DNA of 64,000 nt from Actinopolymorpha sp. NPDC004070 (GTDB taxonomy: Bacteria; Actinomycetota; Actinomycetes; Propionibacteriales; Actinopolymorphaceae). This document shows, one piece after another, positions 43,620 to 52,357 of this stretch. The stretch covers positions 413,646 through 477,645 of the forward strand of contig NZ_JBEXMJ010000003.1 of assembly GCF_040610475.1 (NCBI RefSeq), in the 5' to 3' direction. Positions within the stretch are counted from its first letter, which is position 1, and the number at the start of each line of letters is the position of its first letter. The notes below the pieces were generated by a model. That model was not told where the DNA came from and ran no database searches. It was given only the letters and a program-made list of their open reading frames with translations. The translations under genes and the position numbers were made by a program.

Positions 43620-45167
43620 ATGACAAGGCTTTCACTGTGCGGCTGGACCCGAGCACACCCGGACGCGAGCGCTGCTCGCCGAGACCACGAGGATGTTCCG
43701 CTGAGCACTCACCTGTTGCCCGAAGGACCTCCCGCTTCGCAAGGGGTCGACGCGCGTGGTGTGCACGCGTTCCTGGACGCCGTGGAGCAGGCGCCGGAGA
43801 TCGAGCCGCACAGCCTGATGATCATCCGGCACGGCCGGCTCGTCGCTTCGGGCTGGTGGGCTCCGTACTCACCTGACCGGCTTCATCTGCTCTACTCGCT
43901 GAGCAAGAGCTTCACATCGACGGCGGCCGGCTTCGCGGTGGCCGAGGGGCTCGTACGCCTCGATGATCCGGTGATCTCCTACTTCCCGGAGTTCGAGTCC
44001 GACATCACCTCGCCCCGAAGCCGTTCGATGCTCGTACGCCACATCGCGGCCATGGCGTCCGGCCACGAGGAGGAGACCCTCCAGCGGGCGATCGAGGCGG
44101 ACCCGGACGAGATCGTGCGCGGGTTCCTGCTGGTCCCGCCGGACCGCGATCCCGGCACGGTCTTCGCCTACAACCAGCCCGCGACGTACACGCTCGGAAC
44201 CATCGTCCAGAAGGTGACCGGACAGTCGCTCACCGACTACCTCCGCCCGCGGCTGTTCGAGCCGTTGGGCATCGGCGAGGTCGCGTGGCATCAGAGTCCG
44301 GCCGGCCGGGACCTCGGCTTCTCGGGGCTGCACGCGACCACCGACGCGATCGCCCGGCTCGGCCTGCTCTACCTGCAGGAGGGGAGCTGGGAGGGCAAGC
44401 AGTTGCTGCCCGCCACATGGGTCGCGGAGGCGACACGTTCGCACGTTTCGAACGCGGACGGCACCCCGGAGGGGGCGAACTCCGACTGGCAGCAGGGGTA
44501 CGGCTTCCAGTTCTGGATGTCCCGACACGGCTTCCGCGGCGACGGTGCGTACGGCCAGTTCTGCGTGGTGCTGCCCGAACACGACGCGGTGATCGCGATG
44601 ACCGCGGCGACCGTGGAGATGCAGGCTCTGCTGGACGCGATGTGGGACAACCTCCTGCCGGCGTTCGGGACGGGGCCACTCGACGGCCGGGAGGACGACG
44701 ACGCTGCGCTGGCGGAACGCCTGTCCCGGTTGGCGCTCTCGCCGGCTCTGGGTGAGCCCGCGCCGCCCACCGATCCCGCAAGCTGGTCCGGCGCGGAGTT
44801 CACTCCGGCCGGTGGTGCGTGCGCCGATCAGTCGAGCCTGACGGGGGTCGCGGTCGCGCCGGCCGAGGACGGCGGCTGGGCCATCTCTCTGACCGACGGT
44901 GGCGAGCGTCTCGAGCTCCGACTCGACGGGAAGGGCTCCTCGGGCTGGACGGTCGACTCGGGTGGCGACGCAGCCGCGGCCGTACCCACGGCCGTCAGTG
45001 GTGGGTGGGCCGACCAGGACACGTTGGCGTTCGACGTGGTGTTCCTGGAGACGCCGCACCGGCTGGCGGTGAGCTGCTCGCTTGCGGATCGTACGTTCAC
45101 CGCGCGGTGGCGGACTGTCCCGCTGCACGGTGGTCCGCTGCGATCGATGTGTGCCCCTCGCCGTTGA
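43620..45167 (+). CDS. Serine hydrolase, beta-lactamase/penicillin-binding fold
   Basis: A 515-residue class C beta-lactamase-like (DUF/EstB-type) hydrolase. The active-site motifs are all visible: SxxK as S93-L-S-K96, YxN in AYNQPATYT, and HxG in the HGFRGDGAY region. A C-terminal beta-rich domain (after about residue 380) follows. There is no signal peptide, so it is probably an intracellular esterase or peptidase rather than a true beta-lactamase. The ATG at 43620 is supported by GGAAGGGG 10 bp upstream, but the true start may be later. Confidence 0.85.
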   Translation: MTRLSLCGWTRAHPDASAARRDHEDVPLSTHLLPEGPPASQGVDARGVHAFLDAVEQAPEIEPHSLMIIRHGRLVASGWWAPYSPDRLHLLYSLSKSFTSTAAGFAVAEGLVRLDDPVISYFPEFESDITSPRSRSMLVRHIAAMASGHEEETLQRAIEADPDEIVRGFLLVPPDRDPGTVFAYNQPATYTLGTIVQKVTGQSLTDYLRPRLFEPLGIGEVAWHQSPAGRDLGFSGLHATTDAIARLGLLYLQEGSWEGKQLLPATWVAEATRSHVSNADGTPEGANSDWQQGYGFQFWMSRHGFRGDGAYGQFCVVLPEHDAVIAMTAATVEMQALLDAMWDNLLPAFGTGPLDGREDDDAALAERLSRLALSPALGEPAPPTDPASWSGAEFTPAGGACADQSSLTGVAVAPAEDGGWAISLTDGGERLELRLDGKGSSGWTVDSGGDAAAAVPTAVSGGWADQDTLAFDVVFLETPHRLAVSCSLADRTFTARWRTVPLHGGPLRSMCAPRR

Positions 45168-45215
45168 CGGCGGGCAGTGGGAGACCCAGTGGCCGGGCGG
45201 CCAGGAGAACGGTCA

Positions 45216-45238
45216 GGACAGGTCAGGACGGCCTGTCC
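45216..45238. terminator. Hairpin at the convergent 3' ends
   Basis: GGACAGG (45216-45222) pairs with CCTGTCC (45232-45238) over a 9-bp loop, followed by TT on the plus strand. It overlaps the last codons of the minus-strand cytochrome b gene and ends the serine hydrolase transcript. Confidence 0.5.
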
Positions 45239-45948
45239 TTCCCCTGGTCGCGCTGACCGCTGCCTTCGTTGGACCGGTTGCCGCGCAGCGACGAGGAGGT
45301 CGAGGACGGCCACAGACGTCGGGCGACCTGCACCGGTAGCCTGCCGCCGAGGTGCATGGACTTCCACGCGCCGCGGTATCCGGGAAGGATTCCGGAGGCG
45401 ATCGTGACATGTCCGAGGATCAACGCGGTGCCGACGTAGGTTCCCCATCGGTGCACCCGCACGAGGACGGTGAACAACGAGCCGCCGCTGAGCCACGCCA
45501 GGCCCACCCCGGAGGCGATGACCACGAGGAGACAGACGGCGATCGCCAGGTTGAAGAGCCGTTGCCCGGGGTCGAAGTGCCCACGATGAGGAGGGAACCT
45601 GCCCGTCAGGACCGCCACCGGCCAACGGCGGAACCACTCCAAGTCCCCTGGATCGCTGCGGACGGATTCGTCGAGAAAGGTCCTGAGCGCGCGCCTGCCG
45701 GCAAGGAGGCCAACGACTGCCACCGCTGCCGAAACCCATCCCGTGAGCGTGTGTATCCGGGTGTCGGGAACCCCCGAAACTCTCGCCAGGATGCTTGGTC
45801 TGCCCTCGTTCCCGAGAGTGAGCCACCAGCCGGTGCCGAACAGCACGACGAGGATCGTGTAGCTGACAGCGTGGAACCAGCGTGTCTTCCGGTTGTACCG
45901 CCGCACGTATCCGGCTACAGCGCTTCCAGAGGACGGCTCAGTAGCCAT
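45223..45948 (-). CDS. Di-haem cytochrome b (b561-like) membrane protein
   Basis: A 241-residue membrane protein with four hydrophobic segments. Histidines at RWFHAVSY, RIHTLTGW, RVHRWGTYVG and ILGHVTIASG lie near segment ends in the arrangement of prokaryotic cytochrome b561 or formate-dehydrogenase gamma subunits, so it should carry b-type haem and shuttle electrons across the membrane. Its start overlaps the lipoprotein gene by 11 bp, making a two-gene operon. No dehydrogenase subunit is adjacent. The C-terminal 35 residues are polar and serine-rich. Confidence 0.78.
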   Translation of the reverse strand: MATEPSSGSAVAGYVRRYNRKTRWFHAVSYTILVVLFGTGWWLTLGNEGRPSILARVSGVPDTRIHTLTGWVSAAVAVVGLLAGRRALRTFLDESVRSDPGDLEWFRRWPVAVLTGRFPPHRGHFDPGQRLFNLAIAVCLLVVIASGVGLAWLSGGSLFTVLVRVHRWGTYVGTALILGHVTIASGILPGYRGAWKSMHLGGRLPVQVARRLWPSSTSSSLRGNRSNEGSGQRDQGKDRPS

Positions 45949-46426
45949 ACCCGCCGCCGCCGTTGGAGCCGCTCTTGCCGGAACCGCTGGAGCCGCCCTT
46001 CTTGGCGGAGCCGTTCGTGACGGTCACCATAATCCGGGCCTTCGGCCCGACCGGAGAGTGATCGGCGTGTTGCAAGGTGATCCCGACGGTGTGCTTGCCC
46101 GTCGGAAGGTTCTTGATCTGGTAGCTCGTCTTCGTGACCACGGTGTACTCGTTGGTCTTCCCGTCCACGAAGATGTGAACGTGGTCCTTCCCGGAGTCGG
46201 TCGGGCCGATGGGCACACCGGGATCGAACTTCAACGTGAACGGCACTTTGACCGAGGCTCCCTCGGCCGGCGACAGAATCCTGATTTTCGCCGCTTCGCC
46301 CTTGCCGCCGGAGCCGCTGTCGGAGCCGTTGTCGGTGCTCGTCGTCGCCTGGCCGGCATGCCCACAGGCCGCGACCATCAGTAGCGCCGCAGCACCGATC
46401 GAGATCTTGAACTGGCGTGCTGACAT
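45938..46426 (-). CDS. Lipoprotein with DUF4399-like domain
   Basis: A 162-residue secreted lipoprotein: signal to the lipobox VAAC (Cys21), a Ser/Gly/Thr linker to about residue 45, then one beta-sandwich domain with SPAEGASVKVPFTLKF, DHVHIFVDG and LPTGKHTVGITLQHADHSP, as in DUF4399-like domains. His residues in DHVHIF and HADH could bind a metal. The tail is Gly/Ser/Lys-rich. GGAGG lies 9 bp before the ATG. It overlaps the cytochrome b gene, so an envelope redox or metal task shared by the two is plausible (inference). Confidence 0.78.
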   Translation of the reverse strand: MSARQFKISIGAAALLMVAACGHAGQATTSTDNGSDSGSGGKGEAAKIRILSPAEGASVKVPFTLKFDPGVPIGPTDSGKDHVHIFVDGKTNEYTVVTKTSYQIKNLPTGKHTVGITLQHADHSPVGPKARIMVTVTNGSAKKGGSSGSGKSGSNGGGGYGY

Positions 46427-46496
46427 TGACCCGTACCTCCAGCGCTCGCCCGATGTGGTCCAACACCGTTCAACACGCAGGTGGGTGAGCAGAGGT

Positions 46497-47085
46497 TCAG
46501 CCGGACGCCCGCCAGCTACCTCGTCGCCTTGCGATGCCGCGGCGCATCACGCTGTAGTGCTCGCGTTGTTCGACAAGCTCGAACCGGTGCGTGTCGTACA
46601 GCGATCTTGGGCCGCGCCAGTTGTCCTCGTCGACGTTCTCCTGGTTGGCGAACGGATACGCCTCCACCCAGGTCATCCCCCTGGCCGGGGCGTCGGCGAG
46701 TACCCGCCGAAGGAGAGCGGTCACGAGTCCGTGGCCCCGATAGGGCGGCGCGATTCCGAAGCAGGAAAGGGAAATCACATCACCGTCGGGTGGATCGGCA
46801 TCGTCGCCGAGCCGGTACATCGAGCACTCGGTGCGTCTCGAGGCGTTGACCCAGCCGGCGGGCTCGCCGTCGACGTACCACCGCGCCGACGGTGTTGCGG
46901 CGCTCCGCCGATCCGGTGAGCCGTTGCGTCGCCTCCGCGAAGTTGCGGACCGCCATGTCGGGGAACGGCCAGTCCGGATGTTGCGAGCGCACGTGCGCGA
47001 GGTACGCATCGCTGAAGGCCGCCAGGTCCGGGCCTTCCACGAGGACCGAGCACTCGTCACAGCGAAGACTGTTGCCCGACGTCAT
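46497..47085 (-). pseudogene. GNAT acetyltransferase with internal deletion and frameshift
   Basis: The N-terminal part (MTSGNSLRCDECSVLVEGPD to FAEATQRLTGS) and the C-terminal GNAT core (RWYVDGEPAGWVNAS, CFGIAPPYRGHGLVTALLRRVL, GPRSLYDTHRFELVEQREHY) are in different frames that meet near 46890. In related proteins about 60 residues lie between these parts, so they have been deleted. The acetyl-CoA loop is kept but no single frame spans it. Its start overlaps the stop of the phosphotransferase gene by 4 bp, showing it was once the second gene of an operon. Confidence 0.78.
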
Positions 47086-48035
47086 GCTCGGGTTCTCCGT
47101 CCGTCCCCATCAAGTTCGTCGATCAGCTGCTGTGCCCAGGCGACGTGACCCGCCGTCCAGCCGAGGTCCGCGCCCCACGCGGCTTCGACGACACAGATGT
47201 GGAACCGGTAGAACGCCAACATTCGTTGGGCATGCTCGATGTCGTAGGGGTTCCGCGCGAAGTAGCGTGCATGCAGCGTCGGATGTAGCTGCGCCGGCCG
47301 CTCGTCGTCGGCGGGACCTCCACCCACGAACCGTACGAGGTCATACAGCGGGTCGCCGACCAGCGCCGCGCCCCAGTCGACGATCGCGGTGACCGCACCG
47401 GTCGCCGGATCGACGTAGACCTCCCCGTCACCGAGGTCGGCGTGCAGGAGGACACCGGGCGCGCGGTCGAGGACACCGGCGAAGGTGCTGCACAACTGCC
47501 GGGCATTGGAGGCGAACTCCGCCGGAACCCCGTCCGTGCGCGTCAGCAAGTCGAGCGCTTCGTCAACCGTCTCGTGCTGCCACTGTGACCACGACAAGAG
47601 CACGCCGTCATGAGCGCCGTCCGCAACGGCACCGAAGCCGGGCAGGGCAACCTGGTGGAGCAGCGTGTAGTAGTCCGCAAGCTCGTCGAGGGTCCGGGTG
47701 ATGGTCGGTGCCGTACGTCCGACATCCTGCAACGTCTGGCCGGTCGCGGCGCGCGTGATCATCCAGCGCCCGCCCGGGAGCCGGTCGTCGTTCCCGACGC
47801 CCAGTACGTCGACGGCAGGGACGCCCGCCGCTCGGACGCGCTCCATCACCGCGGCTTCGGTGTGAACGTTCTGGTTGGCGCCCGCCTTGACGAACACCGT
47901 CAGGCCGTCGTCCACGCGCGCCTCGACGACGACCGTCGGTCCCCACGTCAGAAGCGCGCGGGTGGAAGTGGGCTTCGTCCCGAGGAACTCGGCGACGACC
48001 TCGGCGGCACGATGATGCTCCGGCGACATCTCCAC
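47082..48035 (-). CDS. Aminoglycoside-phosphotransferase-like kinase
   Basis: A 317-residue APH/choline-kinase fold protein. Seen: VVVEARVDDGLTVFVKAG (ATP lysine), the catalytic loop LLHADLGDGEVYVD and the DFG-equivalent AIVDWGAALVGDPLYDL. In most APHs the loop reads HGDxxxxN; here the Mg-binding Asn is replaced by Glu while the catalytic Asp remains, so activity may be altered. It is encoded just before a broken acetyltransferase. The substrate need not be an antibiotic; small alcohols and sugars are alternatives. The 293 bp upstream to the next gene hold no supported feature. Confidence 0.78.
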   Translation of the reverse strand: MEMSPEHHRAAEVVAEFLGTKPTSTRALLTWGPTVVVEARVDDGLTVFVKAGANQNVHTEAAVMERVRAAGVPAVDVLGVGNDDRLPGGRWMITRAATGQTLQDVGRTAPTITRTLDELADYYTLLHQVALPGFGAVADGAHDGVLLSWSQWQHETVDEALDLLTRTDGVPAEFASNARQLCSTFAGVLDRAPGVLLHADLGDGEVYVDPATGAVTAIVDWGAALVGDPLYDLVRFVGGGPADDERPAQLHPTLHARYFARNPYDIEHAQRMLAFYRFHICVVEAAWGADLGWTAGHVAWAQQLIDELDGDGRRTRA

Positions 48036-48328
48036 GCGATCACGGTAGGACGACGGTCAACCCGTTATCCGCCACCCGCCGGCTGTCCCGAGCCCCGTCG
48101 GCACTCCGGAGCGTGCAAGGAAAGCTACCTGATGCTGATGCCGGCGTCCTGATCCGGCCACACCCAGGATTTCGCCCTACATAAGGGGAACGACAGCCGG
48201 CGTGACCGCAGAGCGCCTGCCTGAAGAACGACCGACCTGAGGAGAAGCAGGCTTGACGTCCCGAAGCGGCATTCCCTTGCCGAGCCTCACATCGGTCGCC
48301 GATGATGGGCGGTTCCGAGTGAAGGGAT

Positions 48329-50251
48329 GTGCCTTCGGTCGTGTCCGTTCGCGGATCTCGCAGTGGCTATGGAAGGTTCGCCCGGGTGGCCTGGCAGGCG
48401 GGTCCGGGTTTGACCGCCGTCACCGCGCTCACTGTGCTGCTGGGTGCCGCGGCACCGCTGGGACTCGCCGGTGTGGTCGGTGCGGTGGTGGGCCGGGCGG
48501 GCGACGTCGCGGCCGAGGGGCTGACCTCGCCGGCGGGCCGGTCGGCGCTGTGGTGGGCGGCCGCCGCGGCGGGTCTTCTGATGGTGGTGTGGGTGGCGGG
48601 CTCGGTGCGTTCGGCTGCCGCGACCGCGTTGGGCGAAAGGGTCGACGCCACCCTCCAACGGGAGTTGATGCGCGCGGTCGGAGAGCCGGTCGGAATCGGC
48701 CACCTGGAGGATCCCAGGACGGCCGAACTCATCACCGTCGGCCGGGAGACCTTCCGCGGATCGTGGGGCCGTCCGGGCCGGTTGGCATCCACCGTCGCCG
48801 GTCTGCTGACCGGCCGGATCGTGCTGGTGGGCGCCTGCGTGCTGGTCGCCGGGTTCGATCCGCTGCTCGGGTTCGCGTTGCTGGCCGCCGGATCCTGGGC
48901 GGCGTACGAGGAGAAGGTCGCCTCGCGCGCCGAGGCCGCCCATCACTACGGCGCCAGTGAGGTCGCCCGGCGACTGGAGTACCTCTACGGGCTGGCGTCG
49001 AGCCCCGAAGCCGCCAAGGAGGTAAGGGTCTTCGGGCTCGCGGGGTTCCTGCGCGATCGTTACACGACGCTGTGGCGGCGGTCGATGGCCGACGTGATCA
49101 GGCCTTTGCCGCGACGGGCGGTCGTCGCCAACGTCGTCACCGCCGCCGTGGTCGTCGGCGGTCTGGCCTGGATCGCCGTACGTGCCGCACAGGGCGAGGC
49201 CACCGCGGGCCAGGCGGCGGTGTGGGCACAGGCACTGATGACCGGACTCCTCGGCGTTCACCAGTCGGCCTGGACCGGCCTGCAGACCGAGTTGGCGCTG
49301 GCCACCCTCCGCCGCTTCGACGAGGCGATCGAGGCAGCCGAAGCGGCGGCGGGTGACGACCAGGAGTCTGCAGACAAAGCGCCGGTATCCGCGCCTTCCG
49401 GTGGGCCTCGCCGCGAGATCCGCTTCAAACGCGTGTCGTTCTCCTATCCTGGCGCGGCAACGCCCGTACTCGACGGCCTCGACCTGGTGGTCCCGGCCGG
49501 TCGCTCCCTCGCGATCGTGGGCGTCAACGGCGCTGGGAAGACCACGATCATCAAGCTGCTGTGCCGGATGTACGAGCCCGGCTCCGGACGCCTCACCGTC
49601 GACGGCACCGATCTGGCTGCGGTCGACGCTCGCGACTGGCGGCGCCAGGTGGCCGCGGTGTTCCAGGACGCAACGCGGTTCCCGTTGGCCGCCCGCGAGA
49701 GCATCGCGATGGGATCACCGGACCTCGCCGTCGACCAGGCCGGCGAGTGTGCCGCCGTCGACCAGGCCGGCGTCGAGTCCGCCGCCGAACGCGCGGGTAT
49801 CGCCAAGGAGATCGAGGCGTTGCCCTCGTCCTGGGACACGCCGCTGTCGTCCCACTATCCCGGTGGCGCCGACCTGTCCGGTGGCCAGTGGCAGAAGCTG
49901 GCCCTGGCGAGGGCGTTGTACGCGGCCGACCACGGCGCGGGCGTTCTGATCCTGGACGAGCCGGCCGCACACCTCGACGCCCGCGCCGAGGCCCGTCTCT
50001 ACGCACGGTTCCTGGAGCTCACCGCGGGTCTCACCACGATCGTGATCTCGCACCGGTTCTCCACCGTTCGCCGCGCCGACGAGATCGTGGTGCTGGACGG
50101 CGGCCGGGTCGCCGAACGCGGCAGTCACGACGACCTGATGGCACTCGGCGGGAGGTACGCGGAGATGTTCCGGCTCCAGGCCGCTCGCTTCTCCGACCGT
50201 ACGAGCGACTCGGCGAACGACTTCGAAGGAACGGCTGAGGTGACCGCATGA
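48329..50251 (+). CDS. ABC exporter, fused permease-ATPase, first half
   Basis: A 640-residue type IV (ABCB-like) half-transporter. About five to six membrane segments lie in residues 20-310, then the nucleotide-binding domain: Walker A GVNGAGKTT, Q-loop FQDATRF, signature LSGGQ, Walker B VLILDEPAAHLD, switch His in ISHRFST. A near-repeat VDQAGECAAVDQAGVE sits before the signature. It pairs with the next gene by an ATGA overlap. The start is uncertain: GTG at 48329, but GAGGAG lies 8 bp before a TTG at 48253 in another frame, so a lost base or a leader peptide is possible. Confidence 0.85.
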   Translation: MPSVVSVRGSRSGYGRFARVAWQAGPGLTAVTALTVLLGAAAPLGLAGVVGAVVGRAGDVAAEGLTSPAGRSALWWAAAAAGLLMVVWVAGSVRSAAATALGERVDATLQRELMRAVGEPVGIGHLEDPRTAELITVGRETFRGSWGRPGRLASTVAGLLTGRIVLVGACVLVAGFDPLLGFALLAAGSWAAYEEKVASRAEAAHHYGASEVARRLEYLYGLASSPEAAKEVRVFGLAGFLRDRYTTLWRRSMADVIRPLPRRAVVANVVTAAVVVGGLAWIAVRAAQGEATAGQAAVWAQALMTGLLGVHQSAWTGLQTELALATLRRFDEAIEAAEAAAGDDQESADKAPVSAPSGGPRREIRFKRVSFSYPGAATPVLDGLDLVVPAGRSLAIVGVNGAGKTTIIKLLCRMYEPGSGRLTVDGTDLAAVDARDWRRQVAAVFQDATRFPLAARESIAMGSPDLAVDQAGECAAVDQAGVESAAERAGIAKEIEALPSSWDTPLSSHYPGGADLSGGQWQKLALARALYAADHGAGVLILDEPAAHLDARAEARLYARFLELTAGLTTIVISHRFSTVRRADEIVVLDGGRVAERGSHDDLMALGGRYAEMFRLQAARFSDRTSDSANDFEGTAEVTA

Positions 50252-52020
50252 CGGGCTGGCGCCACACCGGACGGCTGCTCCTCGGCATCGGGCGGGAGAT
50301 CGGCGTCGTGGTGTGCGTACTCCACGTTCTGGTGGTCGCCACCTCGCTTCTCGGCCCGTTGTTACTCGCTGTCGGGCTGCGTCCACTCGTGGACGGTGCG
50401 GTCTCCGGCGACCCCCGTCAACTTGTCATTGGCGGTGTGCTCTCCGGCGTGGCCCTGCTGCTGACCGCGCTGGCGCCGGTCGGCTACCGCTGGGCGGTGA
50501 TTCGGATGCGGGAACGTTCCCAGATGGTGGTCCAGCGCCGCCTACTCACGTTGTCGGCGTCCGCGCCGGGGCTCGGCCACATCGAGCTTCCCGCGTACCG
50601 CGACCGGTTGGAGCTGCTGAAGCAACGATCGGACGAACTCGCGGACGGCCTTACCCTGCTGGCGATCGCTCCGATCACTGTCGTCCAACTGGTTGTCACC
50701 GGGGTGTTGCTGGGTCAGGTGCAACCCTTCCTGCTGGTGATTCCGCTGCTCGCGATTCCGGCCGTACGACTGGCCAGGAGGGCGGAGCGGCTGCGTGACT
50801 CCGCGGAGTTGCGGACTGCGGCGGACCGCAGATCCGCACAGGATCTGTTCGCCCTCGCGGCGACCCCGGCGTCGGGCGCGGAAGTACGCGTGCACGGTGT
50901 GGGTGCGGAGTTGGTGGCCCGGCACGCCGCGGCGTCGCGGACCCGGCACCGTGCAGTCGAAGCGGCGATCTTCCGCTCCGTCGGCGCCACCGTGGCGGTG
51001 TGGCTGTGCTACGCGGCGGCGTTCTTCGGTGCCGTGGTGTTGGTCCTGCGCCAGGTCGCGGCGGGGGAGGCCACCGCGGGCGACGTGGCCATGGTGCTCG
51101 GGCTGGCAGCCGCCGTGGTCGGCGCCGCGGGTGCACTGTCCAGCCAGGCAGGTTCGGCGATGCGCGTACGCACGGTCGCCGATCACTACCGCTGGCTGGA
51201 ACGTGAGGCGCGCAAGCAGGACTTGCGTACGGTCACACCACCTGACCGTCTCCTCGACGGGATCACCTTGGAGGGCGTGCACTTCGCCTACCCGGGCACC
51301 GAGCGGCCGGTGCTGACCGACGTGTCGCTGCGCCTGCCCGCCGGCGGGGTGGTCGCACTGGTCGGCGAGAACGGCGCCGGCAAGTCGACCTTGGTGAAGC
51401 TCCTCACCGGAATGTACGAACCCGCCGCGGGCCGGATCGCCGTGGACGGAGCCGACCTGACCAGCCTCGACCCGGACGCCCTTCGCGAACGCGTCACCGC
51501 CGGCTTCCAGGACCACGCTCGCTTCGAACTCGCGGTGAGGGAAAGCGTCGGCGTCGGCGACCTGTCCCGGATGGTCGACGACCATGCCGTCCGGACTGCG
51601 TTGAACGCAGCCGGCGCGGGCTTCGCCGAGCACTTGCCGGCGGGACTGGACACGCCGTTGGGTGCTGGATGGGAGGGCGGCGCCGAACTGTCCGGCGGCC
51701 AGTGGCAACGGCTCGCCCTCGCCCGGGCGGCGATGCGGCTGCGGCCGCTGCTGGTGGTGCTGGACGAGCCGACCGCCGCGCTCGACCCACATGCCGAGCA
51801 CGCGTTGTTCCAGCGCGTTGCCGACGGGTCCCGCCGAGGCCGCGCGGACGGGCGGATCACCCTGCTGGTCTCACACCGGTTCTCCACCGTGCGGATGGCC
51901 GACCTGATCGTCGTACTCTCCGACGGACACATCACCGAGTCCGGCACGCATGCCGAACTGCTCACCCGAGGCGGTCTCTACGCCGACCTCTACAACCTCC
52001 AGGCCGAGTCGTACCGCTGA
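50248..52020 (+). CDS. ABC exporter, fused permease-ATPase, second half
   Basis: A 590-residue half-transporter expected to form a heterodimer with the upstream product. Membrane domain in about residues 1-300; ATPase domain with Walker A GENGAGKST, Q-loop FQDHARF, signature LSGGQ, Walker B LVVLDEPTAALD and HRFST switch. Both halves keep a consensus Walker B glutamate, so both ATP sites may hydrolyse, unlike asymmetric exporters. Substrate unknown: pairs like this often export peptides or natural products. The last nine codons including the stop are duplicated in tandem just after the gene. Confidence 0.9.
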   Translation: MTGWRHTGRLLLGIGREIGVVVCVLHVLVVATSLLGPLLLAVGLRPLVDGAVSGDPRQLVIGGVLSGVALLLTALAPVGYRWAVIRMRERSQMVVQRRLLTLSASAPGLGHIELPAYRDRLELLKQRSDELADGLTLLAIAPITVVQLVVTGVLLGQVQPFLLVIPLLAIPAVRLARRAERLRDSAELRTAADRRSAQDLFALAATPASGAEVRVHGVGAELVARHAAASRTRHRAVEAAIFRSVGATVAVWLCYAAAFFGAVVLVLRQVAAGEATAGDVAMVLGLAAAVVGAAGALSSQAGSAMRVRTVADHYRWLEREARKQDLRTVTPPDRLLDGITLEGVHFAYPGTERPVLTDVSLRLPAGGVVALVGENGAGKSTLVKLLTGMYEPAAGRIAVDGADLTSLDPDALRERVTAGFQDHARFELAVRESVGVGDLSRMVDDHAVRTALNAAGAGFAEHLPAGLDTPLGAGWEGGAELSGGQWQRLALARAAMRLRPLLVVLDEPTAALDPHAEHALFQRVADGSRRGRADGRITLLVSHRFSTVRMADLIVVLSDGHITESGTHAELLTRGGLYADLYNLQAESYR

Positions 52021-52050
52021 ACGCTCCAGGCCGAGTCGTACCGCTGAACG
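51997..52050 (+). repeat. 27-bp exact tandem duplication spanning a stop codon
   Basis: The unit at 51997-52023 is copied exactly at 52024-52050. It contains the last codons of the ABC gene, Leu-Gln-Ala-Glu-Ser-Tyr-Arg, and its TGA, plus three bases. The duplication leaves the protein unchanged because translation stops at the first copy. Confidence 0.95.
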
Positions 52051-52194
52051 TCAGTGGGAGCTCTCCCAGAAGACGACTCGGTTTCCCACCGGATCGGCGA
52101 TCAACGAGTGCCGGGGCATGTTCTCGCCGTCGGTCGGTGGGTAGTGCTCGGCCGCTCCGCGCCCGCCGGCAGGGCGCCCGGTGGAGGTGATCAT
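52051..52194 (-). pseudogene. C-terminal remnant of a VOC/glyoxalase-fold protein
   Basis: A 47-codon frame ends in PPTDGENMPRHSLIADPVGNR and VVFWESSH, the usual C-terminus of a VOC family protein (SDGxxMPRHxxIADPEGNxVVFWES). The N-terminal two thirds are missing, so a deletion has removed them. It starts directly beside the end of the tandem duplication, which may mark one deletion edge. Confidence 0.6.
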
Positions 52195-52283
52195 GAGAGG
52201 TCCGTCAGATCCGTCAGGTCCGCACGGACGACGAAGGGCAAGGAGAACGAACTCCTTGCCCTTCTAAACGTATAGCGGACCCG

Positions 52284-52302
52284 GGGGCTTGCGGCAAGAC
52301 CC
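52284..52302. promoter_or_regulatory. Rifamycin-associated element (RAE) upstream of helR
   Basis: GGGGCTTGCGGCAAGACCC differs by one base from the RAE consensus as I remember it (GGGGCTTGCGGCAAGGCCC), an inverted repeat found upstream of rifamycin-inactivating or -protecting genes in actinobacteria. Arms CTTGC/GCAAG are perfect and the flanking G and C runs extend the pairing to 52281-52305. It lies 56 bp before the helR start. By precedent it should mediate induction by rifamycins. Confidence 0.85.
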
Positions 52303-52357
52303 CGGTCGTGCCGCAGAATCACAGGCCGAACCATGGGACGTACCGAAACGGGGCGCA

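Noticed and set aside
43620..45167. Secreted class C beta-lactamase
   Set aside because: No signal peptide and an added C-terminal beta domain; an intracellular esterase/peptidase is likelier.
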